Source of the DNA: Maribacter sp. 1_MG-2023 | GTDB lineage: Bacteria; Bacteroidota; Bacteroidia; Flavobacteriales; Flavobacteriaceae | Length of the DNA: 64,000 nt | Direction of reading: 5' to 3' | Assembly (NCBI RefSeq): GCF_030547005.1 | Contig: NZ_JAUOPN010000001.1 | Span: forward strand, 607,655-671,654 | Shown: in pieces, positions 1 through 8,102 of the stretch | Layout of the letters: every line of letters starts with the position of its first letter | Numbering within the stretch: the first letter of the stretch is position 1 | The notes under the pieces: model-generated | What the model was told of the DNA's origin: nothing | Database searches by the model: none | What the model saw: the letters and a program-made list of their open reading frames with translations, nothing else | Translations under genes and position numbers: made by a program

Positions 1-791
1 TCGTTATATTCGGCAACAAGTTTAGAGAAATCTTCTAAGTACTTGTTAATCTTATCTTTTTCTGGGAAAACAGTGAAGTAGGAAACAAAATAGATGTCAT
101 CGAAATATTTTAATACATCTTCTAAGTTCTCCATAGGTATTGTTGGACCTAAATAAATACACTTATAGCCTTTTAAGATAATCTCGTAATTAATATACAA
201 TAATCCTATATCGTGTATTTCATTTTCAGGTAAAAATGCAACAAAAACTTTGTCTTTTTTGGTAGGCTCTAAATGTTGAAGCTTTTCGGTGTTAAGAAGA
301 ATTTTTTGTTTAATCAAACTACTCATAAAATGTTCATGAGCGGGACTTATAGTGTCCGTTTGCCATAAAAGGCCTAATTCGTTCAACAGTGGTACAAATG
401 TTTCTTTGAAAATTTCTCGGAATGAGTTTTCACTCAAAAGCGCATTATATGTATTAAAAAACATAGTTTGGTCAAAATTGACCATTGCTAATTTAAAAGC
501 ATTGATAGCTTGACTCTTATGACTGTGTTTTGCTACTATTTCGCGAACTACATATGGAATGTCTTTATCAGATATCTTGGCGATTTTAGATATTTTGTGT
601 CCGTTGTTATACAACAATGTAACATTAAGTAACTTTTGTAGGCTCGAAAGGCTATAGGTTCTAATGTTTGTGTCGGTACGTTCAGGAGATAAAAGATTGT
701 ATCTTTTTTCCCAAATTCTGATAGTATGTGCTTTAATGCCAGAGAGGTTTTCAAGGTCTCTAATACTAAACTGTTTTTTTACATTGTTCAT
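1..791 (-). CDS. MerR-family regulator with cobalamin-binding (CarH-like) domain, partial
   Basis: The ATG at 791 is in the window and the C-terminus runs off the left edge, leaving 263 codons. Residues 6-75 are a MerR winged-helix domain (IKAHTIRIWEKRY recognition region). Residues about 95-170 look like the helical cobalamin-binding bundle: W143 followed nine residues later by E153-H154 gives the W-x9-EH motif of CarH. A Rossmann-type segment follows with E191, H193 and G196 in the ExHxxG spacing; in that family the His ligates cobalt. Family members (CarA, CarH, LitR) repress carotenoid or photolyase genes and respond to vitamin B12 and light. I infer a light- or B12-sensing repressor; its likely targets would lie left of the window. 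A B12-independent homologue is possible, but both motifs are intact. Confidence 0.87.
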   Translation of the reverse strand, partial: MNNVKKQFSIRDLENLSGIKAHTIRIWEKRYNLLSPERTDTNIRTYSLSSLQKLLNVTLLYNNGHKISKIAKISDKDIPYVVREIVAKHSHKSQAINAFKLAMVNFDQTMFFNTYNALLSENSFREIFKETFVPLLNELGLLWQTDTISPAHEHFMSSLIKQKILLNTEKLQHLEPTKKDKVFVAFLPENEIHDIGLLYINYEIILKGYKCIYLGPTIPMENLEDVLKYFDDIYFVSYFTVFPEKDKINKYLEDFSKLVAEYN

Positions 792-865
792 GTTTTCTGA
801 AAAAGAATTAAACAAATCTACAATTTATTAGAATGTATTAGGGTACTTGATAGTTAAAATTATCA

Positions 866-900
866 AAATAAAAAAAGGTTAGACCTAAATCTAACCTTTT
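866..900 (-). terminator. rho-independent terminator after tRNA-Leu
   Basis: On the minus strand an 11-bp perfect stem (AAAAGGTTAGA / TCTAACCTTTT, 873-883 with 890-900) with a 6-nt loop is followed by a T-rich tract. It starts right after the tRNA 3' end and separates the tRNA from the MerR gene. Confidence 0.85.
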
Positions 901-901
901 G

Positions 902-985
902 TGCCCACGACTGGATTCGAACCAGCACGTCCTTACGAACACTACCCCCTCAAGGTAGCATGTCTACCAATTTCACCACGTGGGC
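902..985 (-). tRNA. tRNA-Leu (anticodon GAG)
   Basis: Read on the minus strand, the acceptor stem GCCCACG pairs with CGTGGGC and the discriminator base is A. The anticodon stem CTACC/GGTAG encloses the loop TTGAGGG, giving anticodon GAG (Leu, codons CUC/CUU). A long variable arm typical of class II tRNA and the T-loop GGTTCGAATCC are present. CCA is not encoded. Confidence 0.97.
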
Positions 986-1069
986 ATACTTGAAGTATTA
1001 TGAAGCGCAAATATAGAAACCTCTCATTCAATTTAAAATATATTAATGATTATTAATAAGGTAACTTTT

Positions 1070-1921
1070 CTATAATACTAGGGATTTTTGATACTGGGTT
1101 GGTGTTAAGCCTTTTATCTTTTTAAATTTCTTATTAAAATTAGAAATGGAGTTGAAACCAGATAGGTCAGAAATCATATTAATATTTAGTTCTTTTTTAG
1201 AATTTAATAGCTGGCACGCATGTTCTACACGAAGCTCTATTAAGAATTGAAAAAATGTTTTATTGGTACGTTGTTTAAAAAAACGACAAAAGGCATTTGG
1301 GGTCATGTATGCCATTTTAGAAATGTCATCTAATAATATAGGCTGCTGAAAGTTCTTAAAAACAAAATCAAATATTTCTTGCAAGCGTTCCCCCTCATTA
1401 GAACTTAAGATTTTAGCATAAATAAACTTGCTTAAAGGCTCTGTAGCTACTTTGCTTAATAATTCTAATAGCTCTAAAAACGATGTAAAGCGTTGTAGTT
1501 TTTGTAGAGATTGTAGTGCTAGGATTTGCTGTGTTAGTTGCTTTTTGTTTGACATTACTTTAAACCCAGAAGCGGCATTTGTAAAGAAAGATTGTAAATC
1601 TTTAAAATAGGGTAGCTGAAAGAAGTGCGCACCAAAGGTGCTATCGGTAAAGAAAACGGTTAGCATATGGGCATCTTTATTACTTGCAATACTTTTAAAA
1701 ACGTGAGGTAAATTACTACCAATCACATAAATATCTCCTGTTGAAAAATGATGTATACTATCACCCACCAATAATTTGCCATTACCGTTTATAATGTAGC
1801 TTATCTGTATTTCTTCATGTTGATGAAGCTTGTTATAAAAGATAGGTTCTTTATCTATTTGAACAATTAAATGCTCATCTATTGGTTTTGGTATTTTAAA
1901 CGGAAATACTTTCATATGCAT
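1070..1921 (-). CDS. AraC-family transcriptional regulator, probable regulator of hydroxyproline catabolism
   Basis: 283 residues. The N-terminal third (about 10-110) is a cupin-like ligand-binding fold with a His-rich segment near YNKLHQHEEIQ and the typical GDIYVIGSNLPH turn. The C-terminal hundred residues (about 185-283) hold two helix-turn-helix motifs, the second around SGFNSISNFNKKFKK with the following GLTPTQYQ signature. It is divergent from the hydroxyproline enzymes with a 127-bp gap, the usual place for a pathway-specific activator, so I infer that it responds to hydroxyproline or an intermediate. An alternative start two codons downstream (MKVFPF) is equally possible. The family call is firm; the ligand is inferred from position only. 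Confidence 0.9.
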   Translation of the reverse strand: MHMKVFPFKIPKPIDEHLIVQIDKEPIFYNKLHQHEEIQISYIINGNGKLLVGDSIHHFSTGDIYVIGSNLPHVFKSIASNKDAHMLTVFFTDSTFGAHFFQLPYFKDLQSFFTNAASGFKVMSNKKQLTQQILALQSLQKLQRFTSFLELLELLSKVATEPLSKFIYAKILSSNEGERLQEIFDFVFKNFQQPILLDDISKMAYMTPNAFCRFFKQRTNKTFFQFLIELRVEHACQLLNSKKELNINMISDLSGFNSISNFNKKFKKIKGLTPTQYQKSLVL

Positions 1922-2017
1922 CTAATTTAGCGGTATATATTGTAATTATATGATTAAGGTGGTAAAATAGTACCATGTGTAGGTAATATGAAAACAATTT
2001 ATTTCTAATACTACCTG

Positions 2018-2025
2018 TAGATTTG
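2018..2025 (+). promoter_or_regulatory. candidate -7 promoter element
   Basis: TAGATTTG matches the Bacteroidota -7 consensus TAnnTTTG and lies 23 bp before the start of the first hydroxyproline enzyme gene. No convincing -33 TTG is present, which would fit a promoter needing an activator. Confidence 0.5.
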
Positions 2026-2048
2026 GGTATCATCAAAAACAATATATA

Positions 2049-2966
2049 ATGAGTATTTCATGGACAGGCGTTATGCCAGCGGTTACCACAAAATTTACAG
2101 ATAAAGACGAACTTGATTTAGATATGTTCTCTATCAATATAAGGGTTCAATTAGATGCGGGAGTAAGCGGAATTATACTTGGCGGAACCTTAGGGGAGGC
2201 GAGTACATTGACCGATGAAGAGAAAAAGGTTCTCATGAAAGAAACCGTAAAGTTGGTTAAAGGGAAGGTGCCGGTCATTATTAATATTGCTGAACAAACA
2301 ACGAAAGGTGCTATTCATGCAGCTGAAGTTGCCGAAGAATGTGGTGCAACAGGGTTAATGATGCTACCACCAATGCGTTATAAAGCGAATGATCATGAAA
2401 CGGTTACGTATTTTAAAGAAACGGCGAATAGTACCGATTTGCCTATCATGATTTATAATAACCCTATTGATTACGGAATTTTGGTGACTCTAGATATGTT
2501 AGAGGAACTTATGGTTTGCGATAATATACAGGCGGTAAAAGAATCGACGAGAGACATATCTAATATTACGCGTATAAAAACAAGATTCGGAGATAGACTA
2601 AATGTTTTAACTGGTGTAGATACTTTAGGCTTAGAAAGCACATTAATGGGTGCTGATGGATGGGTAGCTGGTTTGGTATGTGCTTTCCCTGCTGAAACTT
2701 GTGCTGTTTTCGAATTGGCAAGAGCCGGTAGAATTAAAGAAGCATTAGAAATATACAGATGGTTTTTACCATTATTGGAGCTTGATATTAGTCCGCAATT
2801 AGTACAGAATATTAAAATGGCAGAAGTTGCAACTGGTATTGGTACCGAGAATGTTCGTGCGCCAAGGTTACCGTTAATTGGTGCTGAACGCGAAAGAGTA
2901 GCAGCGGTTATAAAACAAGGTATGGCTACAAGGCCAACATTGCCAGATTATAAAGGTATTAACTAA
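2049..2966 (+). CDS. DapA-family lyase, probable 1-pyrroline-4-hydroxy-2-carboxylate deaminase
   Basis: 305 residues, full length for the dihydrodipicolinate synthase/N-acetylneuraminate lyase TIM-barrel family. The substrate-binding loop GTLGE (46-50), the proton-relay Tyr Y136 in MIYNNP, and the Schiff-base Lys K164 in AVKEST are in place. The family is functionally diverse, so the assignment rests on context: it opens a run of genes for an aldehyde dehydrogenase, a hydroxyproline epimerase and an amino-acid oxidase. Together these fit the D-hydroxyproline route, where this enzyme deaminates 1-pyrroline-4-hydroxy-2-carboxylate to 2-oxoglutarate semialdehyde. True dihydrodipicolinate synthase is unlikely in this setting. 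Confidence 0.85.
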   Translation: MSISWTGVMPAVTTKFTDKDELDLDMFSINIRVQLDAGVSGIILGGTLGEASTLTDEEKKVLMKETVKLVKGKVPVIINIAEQTTKGAIHAAEVAEECGATGLMMLPPMRYKANDHETVTYFKETANSTDLPIMIYNNPIDYGILVTLDMLEELMVCDNIQAVKESTRDISNITRIKTRFGDRLNVLTGVDTLGLESTLMGADGWVAGLVCAFPAETCAVFELARAGRIKEALEIYRWFLPLLELDISPQLVQNIKMAEVATGIGTENVRAPRLPLIGAERERVAAVIKQGMATRPTLPDYKGIN

Positions 2967-3053
2967 TTGAACCATTATTATATGCCCCACACGTTTACTG
3001 GGTATATACAGAAATGTAAAGAAATAATCGAAATTTGTTTCGGCTTCTTTCTT

Positions 3054-3061
3054 TACTTTTG
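3054..3061 (+). promoter_or_regulatory. candidate -7 promoter element
   Basis: TACTTTTG fits TAnnTTTG. A TTG at 3035-3037 lies 16 bp upstream, slightly shorter than the usual -33/-7 gap. It would allow the aldehyde dehydrogenase, epimerase and oxidase genes to be transcribed separately from the first gene. Confidence 0.4.
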
Positions 3062-3083
3062 AGTAACATCAGAAAAATAAAAA

Positions 3084-4661
3084 ATGATAAGCGGTACAAA
3101 TGCAATCGGGAGTAAATCTTCTAAGCAAGGAAATAAAACTTTTAAGACTTTTAATCCTAAAGAAAATAAAGAAACAGAATGGACTTTTTACGAAGCATCT
3201 TCAAATGAAATTGATGAAGCTGTAGCCTTAGCTACTGATGCTTTTAAAGTTTATAAAGATTTTTCAGGAGCTAAAAAGGCTGTATTTCTGGAAACGATTG
3301 CTGATGAAATTGAAGCTATTGGTGATGAACTTATTGAGACCTATTGCAAAGAATCTGGTTTGCCAGAAGGTAGAGCAAGAGGTGAACGTGGTCGTACTAT
3401 GGGCCAATTACGAGCTTTTGCTAATTTATTGAAAGAGGGTTCTTGGGTAGAAGCGGTAATTGAAAAAGCCCAGCCTAATAGAGAGCCAATGCCTAAGTCA
3501 GATATTCGAAAAATGTTATTTCCGTTAGGTCCTATAGTAGTATTTGGCGCAAGCAACTTTCCTTTAGCATTTTCAACAGCAGGTGGTGATACGGCAAGTG
3601 CACTGGCAGCAGGTTGCCCAGTAATCGTTAAGAGTCACCCAATGCATGCAGCGACAGGTGAACTGGTTTCATCGGCAATTATAAAAGCGGTAGAAAAAAC
3701 AGGAATGCCTAATGGGGTATTTTCAAATTTGAATAGTAGCGGTATAGAAGTGGGTCAGCAGTTGGTGAAGCATCCAAAAGTAAAAGCTGTTGGGTTTACA
3801 GGTAGTATAAATGGTGGTACTGCGCTTTATAAATTAGCTAACGAAAGAGATGAGCCTATACCTGTATTTGCAGAGATGGGCAGTATTAATCCTGTAGTAT
3901 TACTTCCTTCTGCCTTAGAGAATGATGGTGATGCTTGGGCAACTAAATATGCTGCTTCAATAACTATGGGTGCAGGGCAATTTTGTACCAATCCGGGTTT
4001 GGTATTAGGGCTGAAGGGAGCTAAATTGGATAGTTTCATCAACACCTTATCCGAAGAAATTCTAAAATTGGAGCCTACATGTATGTTGCACCCGAATATA
4101 TATGCAAAATACAACGAAGGTAAAAAAGAACTATCTGCCCAAAAAGGAATAACTATTACGGCAGATTATAAAAAAGCTACAAATCCGAATACAGCACAAC
4201 CTTCTATTTTAAAAGTTAGCGGTGCCGATTTCTTGGCGAACACAAAATTGCACAAAGAGGTTTTTGGTCCTTTTTCTGTAGTAGTTGAATGTGAAAATAC
4301 TACTGAATTAGAAGCTATTTTAAATTATTTAGAAGGTCAGTTGACAGGTACTATTTTGGGTTCTGAAGAAGACTTGGCTTCAAATACGGCTATAGTAGAT
4401 GCATTGAAAGGTAGAGTAGGGCGTATATTGTTCAATGGCGTACCAACGGGTGTAGAAGTAAATTCTTCTATGGTTCATGGTGGTCCGTTTCCTGCCTCTA
4501 CAGATGCTCGTTTTACTTCTGTTGGTACCTCGGCTATAAAAAGATGGGTACGTCCCGTTTCTTTTCAAGATTGGCCTAATAAATTGTTGCCAGCGGCATT
4601 GCAAAACGATAATCCGCTGAAAATTACAAGACTTGTTGAAGGCGAATACACTAAAAACTGA
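3084..4661 (+). CDS. 2-oxoglutarate semialdehyde dehydrogenase (aldehyde dehydrogenase family)
   Basis: 525 residues, the length typical of the alpha-ketoglutaric semialdehyde dehydrogenase branch. Catalytic residues seen are N158 (in GASNFP), the cofactor-loop motif GFTGS (237-241), general base E264 (FAEMGS) and nucleophile C301 (GQFCTNPG). The reaction oxidises 2-oxoglutarate semialdehyde to 2-oxoglutarate with NAD(P)+, the last step of hydroxyproline breakdown. The product of the upstream DapA-family enzyme would be its substrate. The gene follows a 117-bp gap and is separated from the epimerase by only 21 bp. Other aldehyde substrates cannot be excluded, but the pathway context is strong. 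Confidence 0.9.
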   Translation: MISGTNAIGSKSSKQGNKTFKTFNPKENKETEWTFYEASSNEIDEAVALATDAFKVYKDFSGAKKAVFLETIADEIEAIGDELIETYCKESGLPEGRARGERGRTMGQLRAFANLLKEGSWVEAVIEKAQPNREPMPKSDIRKMLFPLGPIVVFGASNFPLAFSTAGGDTASALAAGCPVIVKSHPMHAATGELVSSAIIKAVEKTGMPNGVFSNLNSSGIEVGQQLVKHPKVKAVGFTGSINGGTALYKLANERDEPIPVFAEMGSINPVVLLPSALENDGDAWATKYAASITMGAGQFCTNPGLVLGLKGAKLDSFINTLSEEILKLEPTCMLHPNIYAKYNEGKKELSAQKGITITADYKKATNPNTAQPSILKVSGADFLANTKLHKEVFGPFSVVVECENTTELEAILNYLEGQLTGTILGSEEDLASNTAIVDALKGRVGRILFNGVPTGVEVNSSMVHGGPFPASTDARFTSVGTSAIKRWVRPVSFQDWPNKLLPAALQNDNPLKITRLVEGEYTKN

Positions 4662-4682
4662 AACAAATAACAAACTATTAAT

Positions 4683-5690
4683 ATGGCCAGCAGCACATTT
4701 GTTTGTATCGATGCGCATACTTGTGGTAATCCTGTGAGGGTAGTAAAACAAGGTGGTCCTGATTTGGTCGGCGCAACCATGAGTGAAAAACGCCTGCATT
4801 TTTTAAAGGAATATGACTGGATCCGTAAAGGACTCATGTTCGAGCCTCGTGGTCATGATATGATGAGTGGTAGTATTTTTTATGCACCGAGCGACCCTAA
4901 TAATGATTTTGGAATTTTATTTATTGAAACCAGCGGATGCCTACCTATGTGCGGTCATGGTACCATTGGTGCTATTACCATTGGTATTGAAAAAGGTTTG
5001 ATTATACCTAAAACACTGGGGAAAGTTCGTATGGAAACTCCGGCAGGTTTAGTACTTATATCGTATAAACAAACGGGCAATAAAGTAGATTGGGTAAAAT
5101 TGACCAATGTAAAGTCTTATTTGGCTGCGACAGATTTAACCATAGAATCATCTTATTTGGGTGAGGTTGTTTTTGATGTATCCTATGGTGGTAATTTTTA
5201 TGCTATTGTAGATCCCCAAAAGAATTTTAGCGGAATTCAAGATTTCTCTGCAAGTCAGCTTATTCAGTATAGTCAAGAACTACGAGAGAGAATCAATCTG
5301 AAATATCCCAATTTATTTATCCATCCAGAAGATGCTACAATTAGAAGTGTGAGTCATATGTTATGGACAGGCAACACTATTTCTGATACTGCTACCGCAA
5401 GAAATGCCGTGTTTTATGGTGATAAAGCCATTGACCGTTCGCCGTGTGGTACAGGTACTTCTGCACGAATGGCACAATGGTTTGCAAAAGGTAAGTTAAA
5501 TGCTGGTGAAGACTTTATTCATGAAAGCTATATAGGATCTCAATTTGTGGGTAGGGTAGAAGAAGAAACCGTTTTAGTTGACAGACCTGCGATAATACCG
5601 AGTATTAAAGGTTGGGCAAAAGTATATGGTCAAAACACCATTACTATAGATGACGATGATCCGTATGCATACGGGTTTCAAGTAATTTAA
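4683..5690 (+). CDS. 4-hydroxyproline 2-epimerase (proline racemase family)
   Basis: 335 residues. Both catalytic cysteines of the two-base mechanism are present: C90 in PMCGHGTIG and C255 in SPCGTGTSAR. In the related trans-3-hydroxyproline dehydratases the second Cys position or its partner is a Thr, so a Cys/Cys pair favours epimerase activity. The enzyme would interconvert trans-4-hydroxy-L-proline and cis-4-hydroxy-D-proline, the first step of the pathway. It lies between the semialdehyde dehydrogenase (21 bp) and the FAD oxidase (16 bp) in one transcription unit. Proline racemase proper is the main alternative, made less likely by the neighbours. Confidence 0.92.
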   Translation: MASSTFVCIDAHTCGNPVRVVKQGGPDLVGATMSEKRLHFLKEYDWIRKGLMFEPRGHDMMSGSIFYAPSDPNNDFGILFIETSGCLPMCGHGTIGAITIGIEKGLIIPKTLGKVRMETPAGLVLISYKQTGNKVDWVKLTNVKSYLAATDLTIESSYLGEVVFDVSYGGNFYAIVDPQKNFSGIQDFSASQLIQYSQELRERINLKYPNLFIHPEDATIRSVSHMLWTGNTISDTATARNAVFYGDKAIDRSPCGTGTSARMAQWFAKGKLNAGEDFIHESYIGSQFVGRVEEETVLVDRPAIIPSIKGWAKVYGQNTITIDDDDPYAYGFQVI

Positions 5691-5706
5691 ATTCTATTAA
5701 TTATAA

Positions 5707-6954
5707 ATGAAGAATGTACTAATAATTGGCGGTGGTATTGTAGGTTTAAGCACTGCATATTTCTTAAATAAGAAAGATTTTTCCGTTACCGTTATTGATA
5801 AAGGTGATATTACCTCTGGTGCATCTTTTGTAAATGCAGGTTATATAACACCAAGTCATATAATTCCGTTAGCATCGCCTGGTATGATAGCGAAAGGAAT
5901 AAAAATGATGTTTAATTCTGCTAGTCCGTTTTATATGAAACCTAGGTTAGACGCCGATTTTTTAAAATGGTCATGGTATTTTCATAAATCATCAACATCA
6001 GCTAAGGTAGAAAAGGCTATTCCTTTAATTAAGGACATTAACCTTATTAGTAGAGAACTATTTGCCGATATTAAAAATTCGGGCGATTTAGGAGATTTTC
6101 AACTAGAACGAAAAGGTTTATTGATGTTGTATAAGACCGAAGCAAGTTACTTACATGAAAAACAGGTTGCTGAAAGAGTAGCTTTTGAAGGGCTAGAGGT
6201 ATCTGATTTAAACAAGGCAGAATTACAGCAATTAGAACCTAATGTGAATATTGATGCAGAAGGTGCTATACATTATGAATGTGACGGGCATACAACTCCG
6301 ACAGAAATAATGCCCAAGTTAGTGGCTTATTTAAAGCGGCAAGGTGTTACTATTAGAACAAATGAAGAAGTTTTAGATATTAAGAGTTCTGGTAACAGTA
6401 TAAGAGAGGTAGTTACCGATAAGGGTTCTTATAAACCAGAAGAAGTTGTTTTGGCTGCAGGCTCATGGAGCGGTGAACTGGCGAAAAAATTACAGTTGAA
6501 GTTACCACTACAAGGTGGTAAGGGGTATAGAATAAATATAGAACGTGATACGGGTATTACGATTCCGGCTATATTAATGGAATCTAAAATAGCGGTTACC
6601 CCAATGAACGGATTTACAAGATTCGCGGGTACGATGGAGTTTTCTGGTTTAAATGACATTATAAGAAAAGAAAGAGTAACGGCAATAGCTAATGGTGCTC
6701 AAGCCTTTTACCCTAATATAAAAATTAATGACACTGAAATAAAAAATGTAAAAACCGGATTGCGACCAGTTTCACCAGATGGGCTGCCTTACATTGGTAA
6801 ATCGTCTAACATAATTAATTTGACTATTGCCACTGGGCATGCAATGATGGGTTGGAGTTTAGGACCTGCCACAGGTAAACTAGTTTCAGAGTTATTGTCT
6901 GGTACTAAGACGGCTATGAACATCGCAGCATTTAGCCCTGATCGAAGATTTTAA
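5707..6954 (+). CDS. FAD-dependent D-amino-acid (D-hydroxyproline) dehydrogenase, DadA-like
   Basis: 415 residues. The N-terminus carries the dinucleotide-binding GGGIVG (residues 8-13) with the Val-rich beta strand and VIDKGD end of the Rossmann fold. The C-terminal GLRPVSPDGLPYIG and GHAMMGWSLGPATGK segments are typical of DAO/DadA enzymes. In this cluster the substrate is inferred to be cis-4-hydroxy-D-proline, oxidised to 1-pyrroline-4-hydroxy-2-carboxylate, which feeds the DapA-family deaminase. Electrons probably pass to quinone rather than oxygen, as in DadA, but the sequence does not settle this. It is the last gene of the pathway run; no transporter gene is attached. Confidence 0.9.
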   Translation: MKNVLIIGGGIVGLSTAYFLNKKDFSVTVIDKGDITSGASFVNAGYITPSHIIPLASPGMIAKGIKMMFNSASPFYMKPRLDADFLKWSWYFHKSSTSAKVEKAIPLIKDINLISRELFADIKNSGDLGDFQLERKGLLMLYKTEASYLHEKQVAERVAFEGLEVSDLNKAELQQLEPNVNIDAEGAIHYECDGHTTPTEIMPKLVAYLKRQGVTIRTNEEVLDIKSSGNSIREVVTDKGSYKPEEVVLAAGSWSGELAKKLQLKLPLQGGKGYRINIERDTGITIPAILMESKIAVTPMNGFTRFAGTMEFSGLNDIIRKERVTAIANGAQAFYPNIKINDTEIKNVKTGLRPVSPDGLPYIGKSSNIINLTIATGHAMMGWSLGPATGKLVSELLSGTKTAMNIAAFSPDRRF

Positions 6955-6990
6955 CGAATGTTGAAAAATACTCGTCGGTAGAGAATTACC

Positions 6991-7058
6991 ATTCACCGAC
7001 AGTAAACTGTTATTCACCTATAGCTGTCATTTTAAGAATGATAAATCTTTAATATTTG
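6991..7058 (+). promoter_or_regulatory. LytTR-type direct-repeat operator and promoter, site 1
   Basis: Half-sites ATTCACCGACAGT (6991) and ATTCACCTATAGC (7012) begin 21 bp apart, and the TTTG of a degenerate -7 element starts at 7055, 43 bp after the second half-site. Three other promoters in the window repeat both distances exactly. It lies 21 bp before the first gene of the signalling operon that encodes a LytTR regulator, so autoregulation is likely. It is the most regular of the four sites, both half-sites starting ATTCACC. Confidence 0.75.
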
Positions 7059-7079
7059 TCGTATCAATAAAAATGAGCA

Positions 7080-7481
7080 ATGGACATATTACTTATAGAA
7101 GACGATTTAATAGAAGTTATGAAGTTGAAACGTACAGTTTCTAAACTTAACTTAAAGCATTCAATTACAGAAGCAAAAAATGGTGAAGAAGCTTTAACCT
7201 ATTTAAGGTCTGGCGAAAAATTACCTGATATTATTCTACTAGACTTGAACATGCCAAGAATGAACGGTATTGAATTTCTAGCTATTTTAAAGGCAGATGA
7301 ATTACTTCAATACTTACCTACAGTTATTTTAACAACCTCAGAAAATAGAGCAGATTTGTTGAAATGTTACCAAGCTGGTATAGCAGGTTATGTAATTAAG
7401 CCACTAAAATATGAAGATTACGAGTACAAACTAAACGCTGTTTTAGAGTACTGGAATGTTAATCAACTAGTGAAAGGCTAA
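7080..7481 (+). CDS. single-domain response regulator (receiver only)
   Basis: 133 residues forming one receiver domain and no output domain. Acidic pocket residues E7-D8-D9, phospho-acceptor D55 (LLDLNMPR), the Thr-containing switch (ILTTSEN) and the conserved Lys in VIKPLKYEDY are visible. It resembles the Rcp1/CheY-like receivers common beside flavobacterial kinases. It is the first gene behind operator site 1 and is separated from the H-NOX gene by 78 bp holding a second promoter-like element. It could be a phosphate sink or an intermediate for the two kinases downstream, or act on a protein partner. The call of receiver is firm; its place in the relay is not. Confidence 0.93.
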   Translation: MDILLIEDDLIEVMKLKRTVSKLNLKHSITEAKNGEEALTYLRSGEKLPDIILLDLNMPRMNGIEFLAILKADELLQYLPTVILTTSENRADLLKCYQAGIAGYVIKPLKYEDYEYKLNAVLEYWNVNQLVKG

Positions 7482-7531
7482 CAAAAAAGCTCATTTCACA
7501 ACATTTTTTCCTATTTACGTATTAATTTTCC

Positions 7532-7539
7532 TACGTTTG
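7532..7539 (+). promoter_or_regulatory. candidate internal -7 promoter before the H-NOX gene
   Basis: TACGTTTG is a perfect TAnnTTTG match, 20 bp before the H-NOX start. It suggests that the sensor genes can be transcribed apart from the first receiver gene. No clear -33 element is seen. Confidence 0.5.
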
Positions 7540-7559
7540 AGTGTATTTAAAAAAATCAA

Positions 7560-8102
7560 ATGAAAGGAATCGTATTTACCGAGTTTTTAGAAATGGTCGA
7601 ATCTGAGTTCGGTTTAGAGACTGTTGATAATATTATTGAAAAATCAAATTTACCATCAGAGGGTATTTATACCTCTGTAGCTACTTACGAATTTAATGAA
7701 ATGGTAGCGTTGATCACCCAGCTAAGTAAAGAGGTAGATTTACCGGCTGGAGATTTAATTTATGCATTCGGACTCTACTTGTTCTCAAGTTTAAAGAATG
7801 CACATCCAGAAGTTATTCAAAGTTACAGAAACCCAATAGGGTTGCTATATTCTATAGAGGATCATATACATGTTCATGTAAAAAAGCTGTATCCTGAAGC
7901 AGAACTGCCTACATTTAAAATACTAGACAAGACCGATAATTCTATTTCTATGATATATTCTTCATCTAGAGGTTTATATAGATTGGCTCATGGTTTAATT
8001 GAAAAAGCATTTGAACACTTTAACGGTAAAGCGGATATTACCTATGAACTTCTTAAAGAAGATGGTACTGAAGTGAAATTTGATGTAGTACAACATGGAT
8101 AA
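7560..8102 (+). CDS. H-NOX heme protein (nitric oxide sensor)
   Basis: 180 residues, the usual length of a stand-alone bacterial H-NOX. The start MKGIVFTEF is typical. The proximal heme ligand is H104 in IHVHVKKLYP, and the propionate-binding YxSxR motif is Y133-S-S-S-R137. Established knowledge: such proteins bind NO at picomolar-nanomolar levels and control an adjacent histidine kinase, often governing biofilm. Here the stop overlaps the start of the PAS kinase by 8 bp, so the two are translationally coupled and probably partners. NO rather than O2 is expected as ligand in a kinase-associated H-NOX, but I have not mapped the distal pocket. A cytosolic protein without signal peptide. Confidence 0.93.
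   Translation: MKGIVFTEFLEMVESEFGLETVDNIIEKSNLPSEGIYTSVATYEFNEMVALITQLSKEVDLPAGDLIYAFGLYLFSSLKNAHPEVIQSYRNPIGLLYSIEDHIHVHVKKLYPEAELPTFKILDKTDNSISMIYSSSRGLYRLAHGLIEKAFEHFNGKADITYELLKEDGTEVKFDVVQHG

Noticed and set aside
548..754. 68-codon minus-strand frame inside the MerR gene
   Set aside because: It is a shifted frame of the regulator, whose own frame has clear motifs throughout.
2967..3083. Possible riboswitch or RNA element between the deaminase and dehydrogenase genes
   Set aside because: No conserved structure seen; only a promoter-like element is supported.
4380..4837. Overlapping antisense frames across the dehydrogenase/epimerase junction
   Set aside because: They lie opposite two well-supported enzymes and show no domain or promoter.
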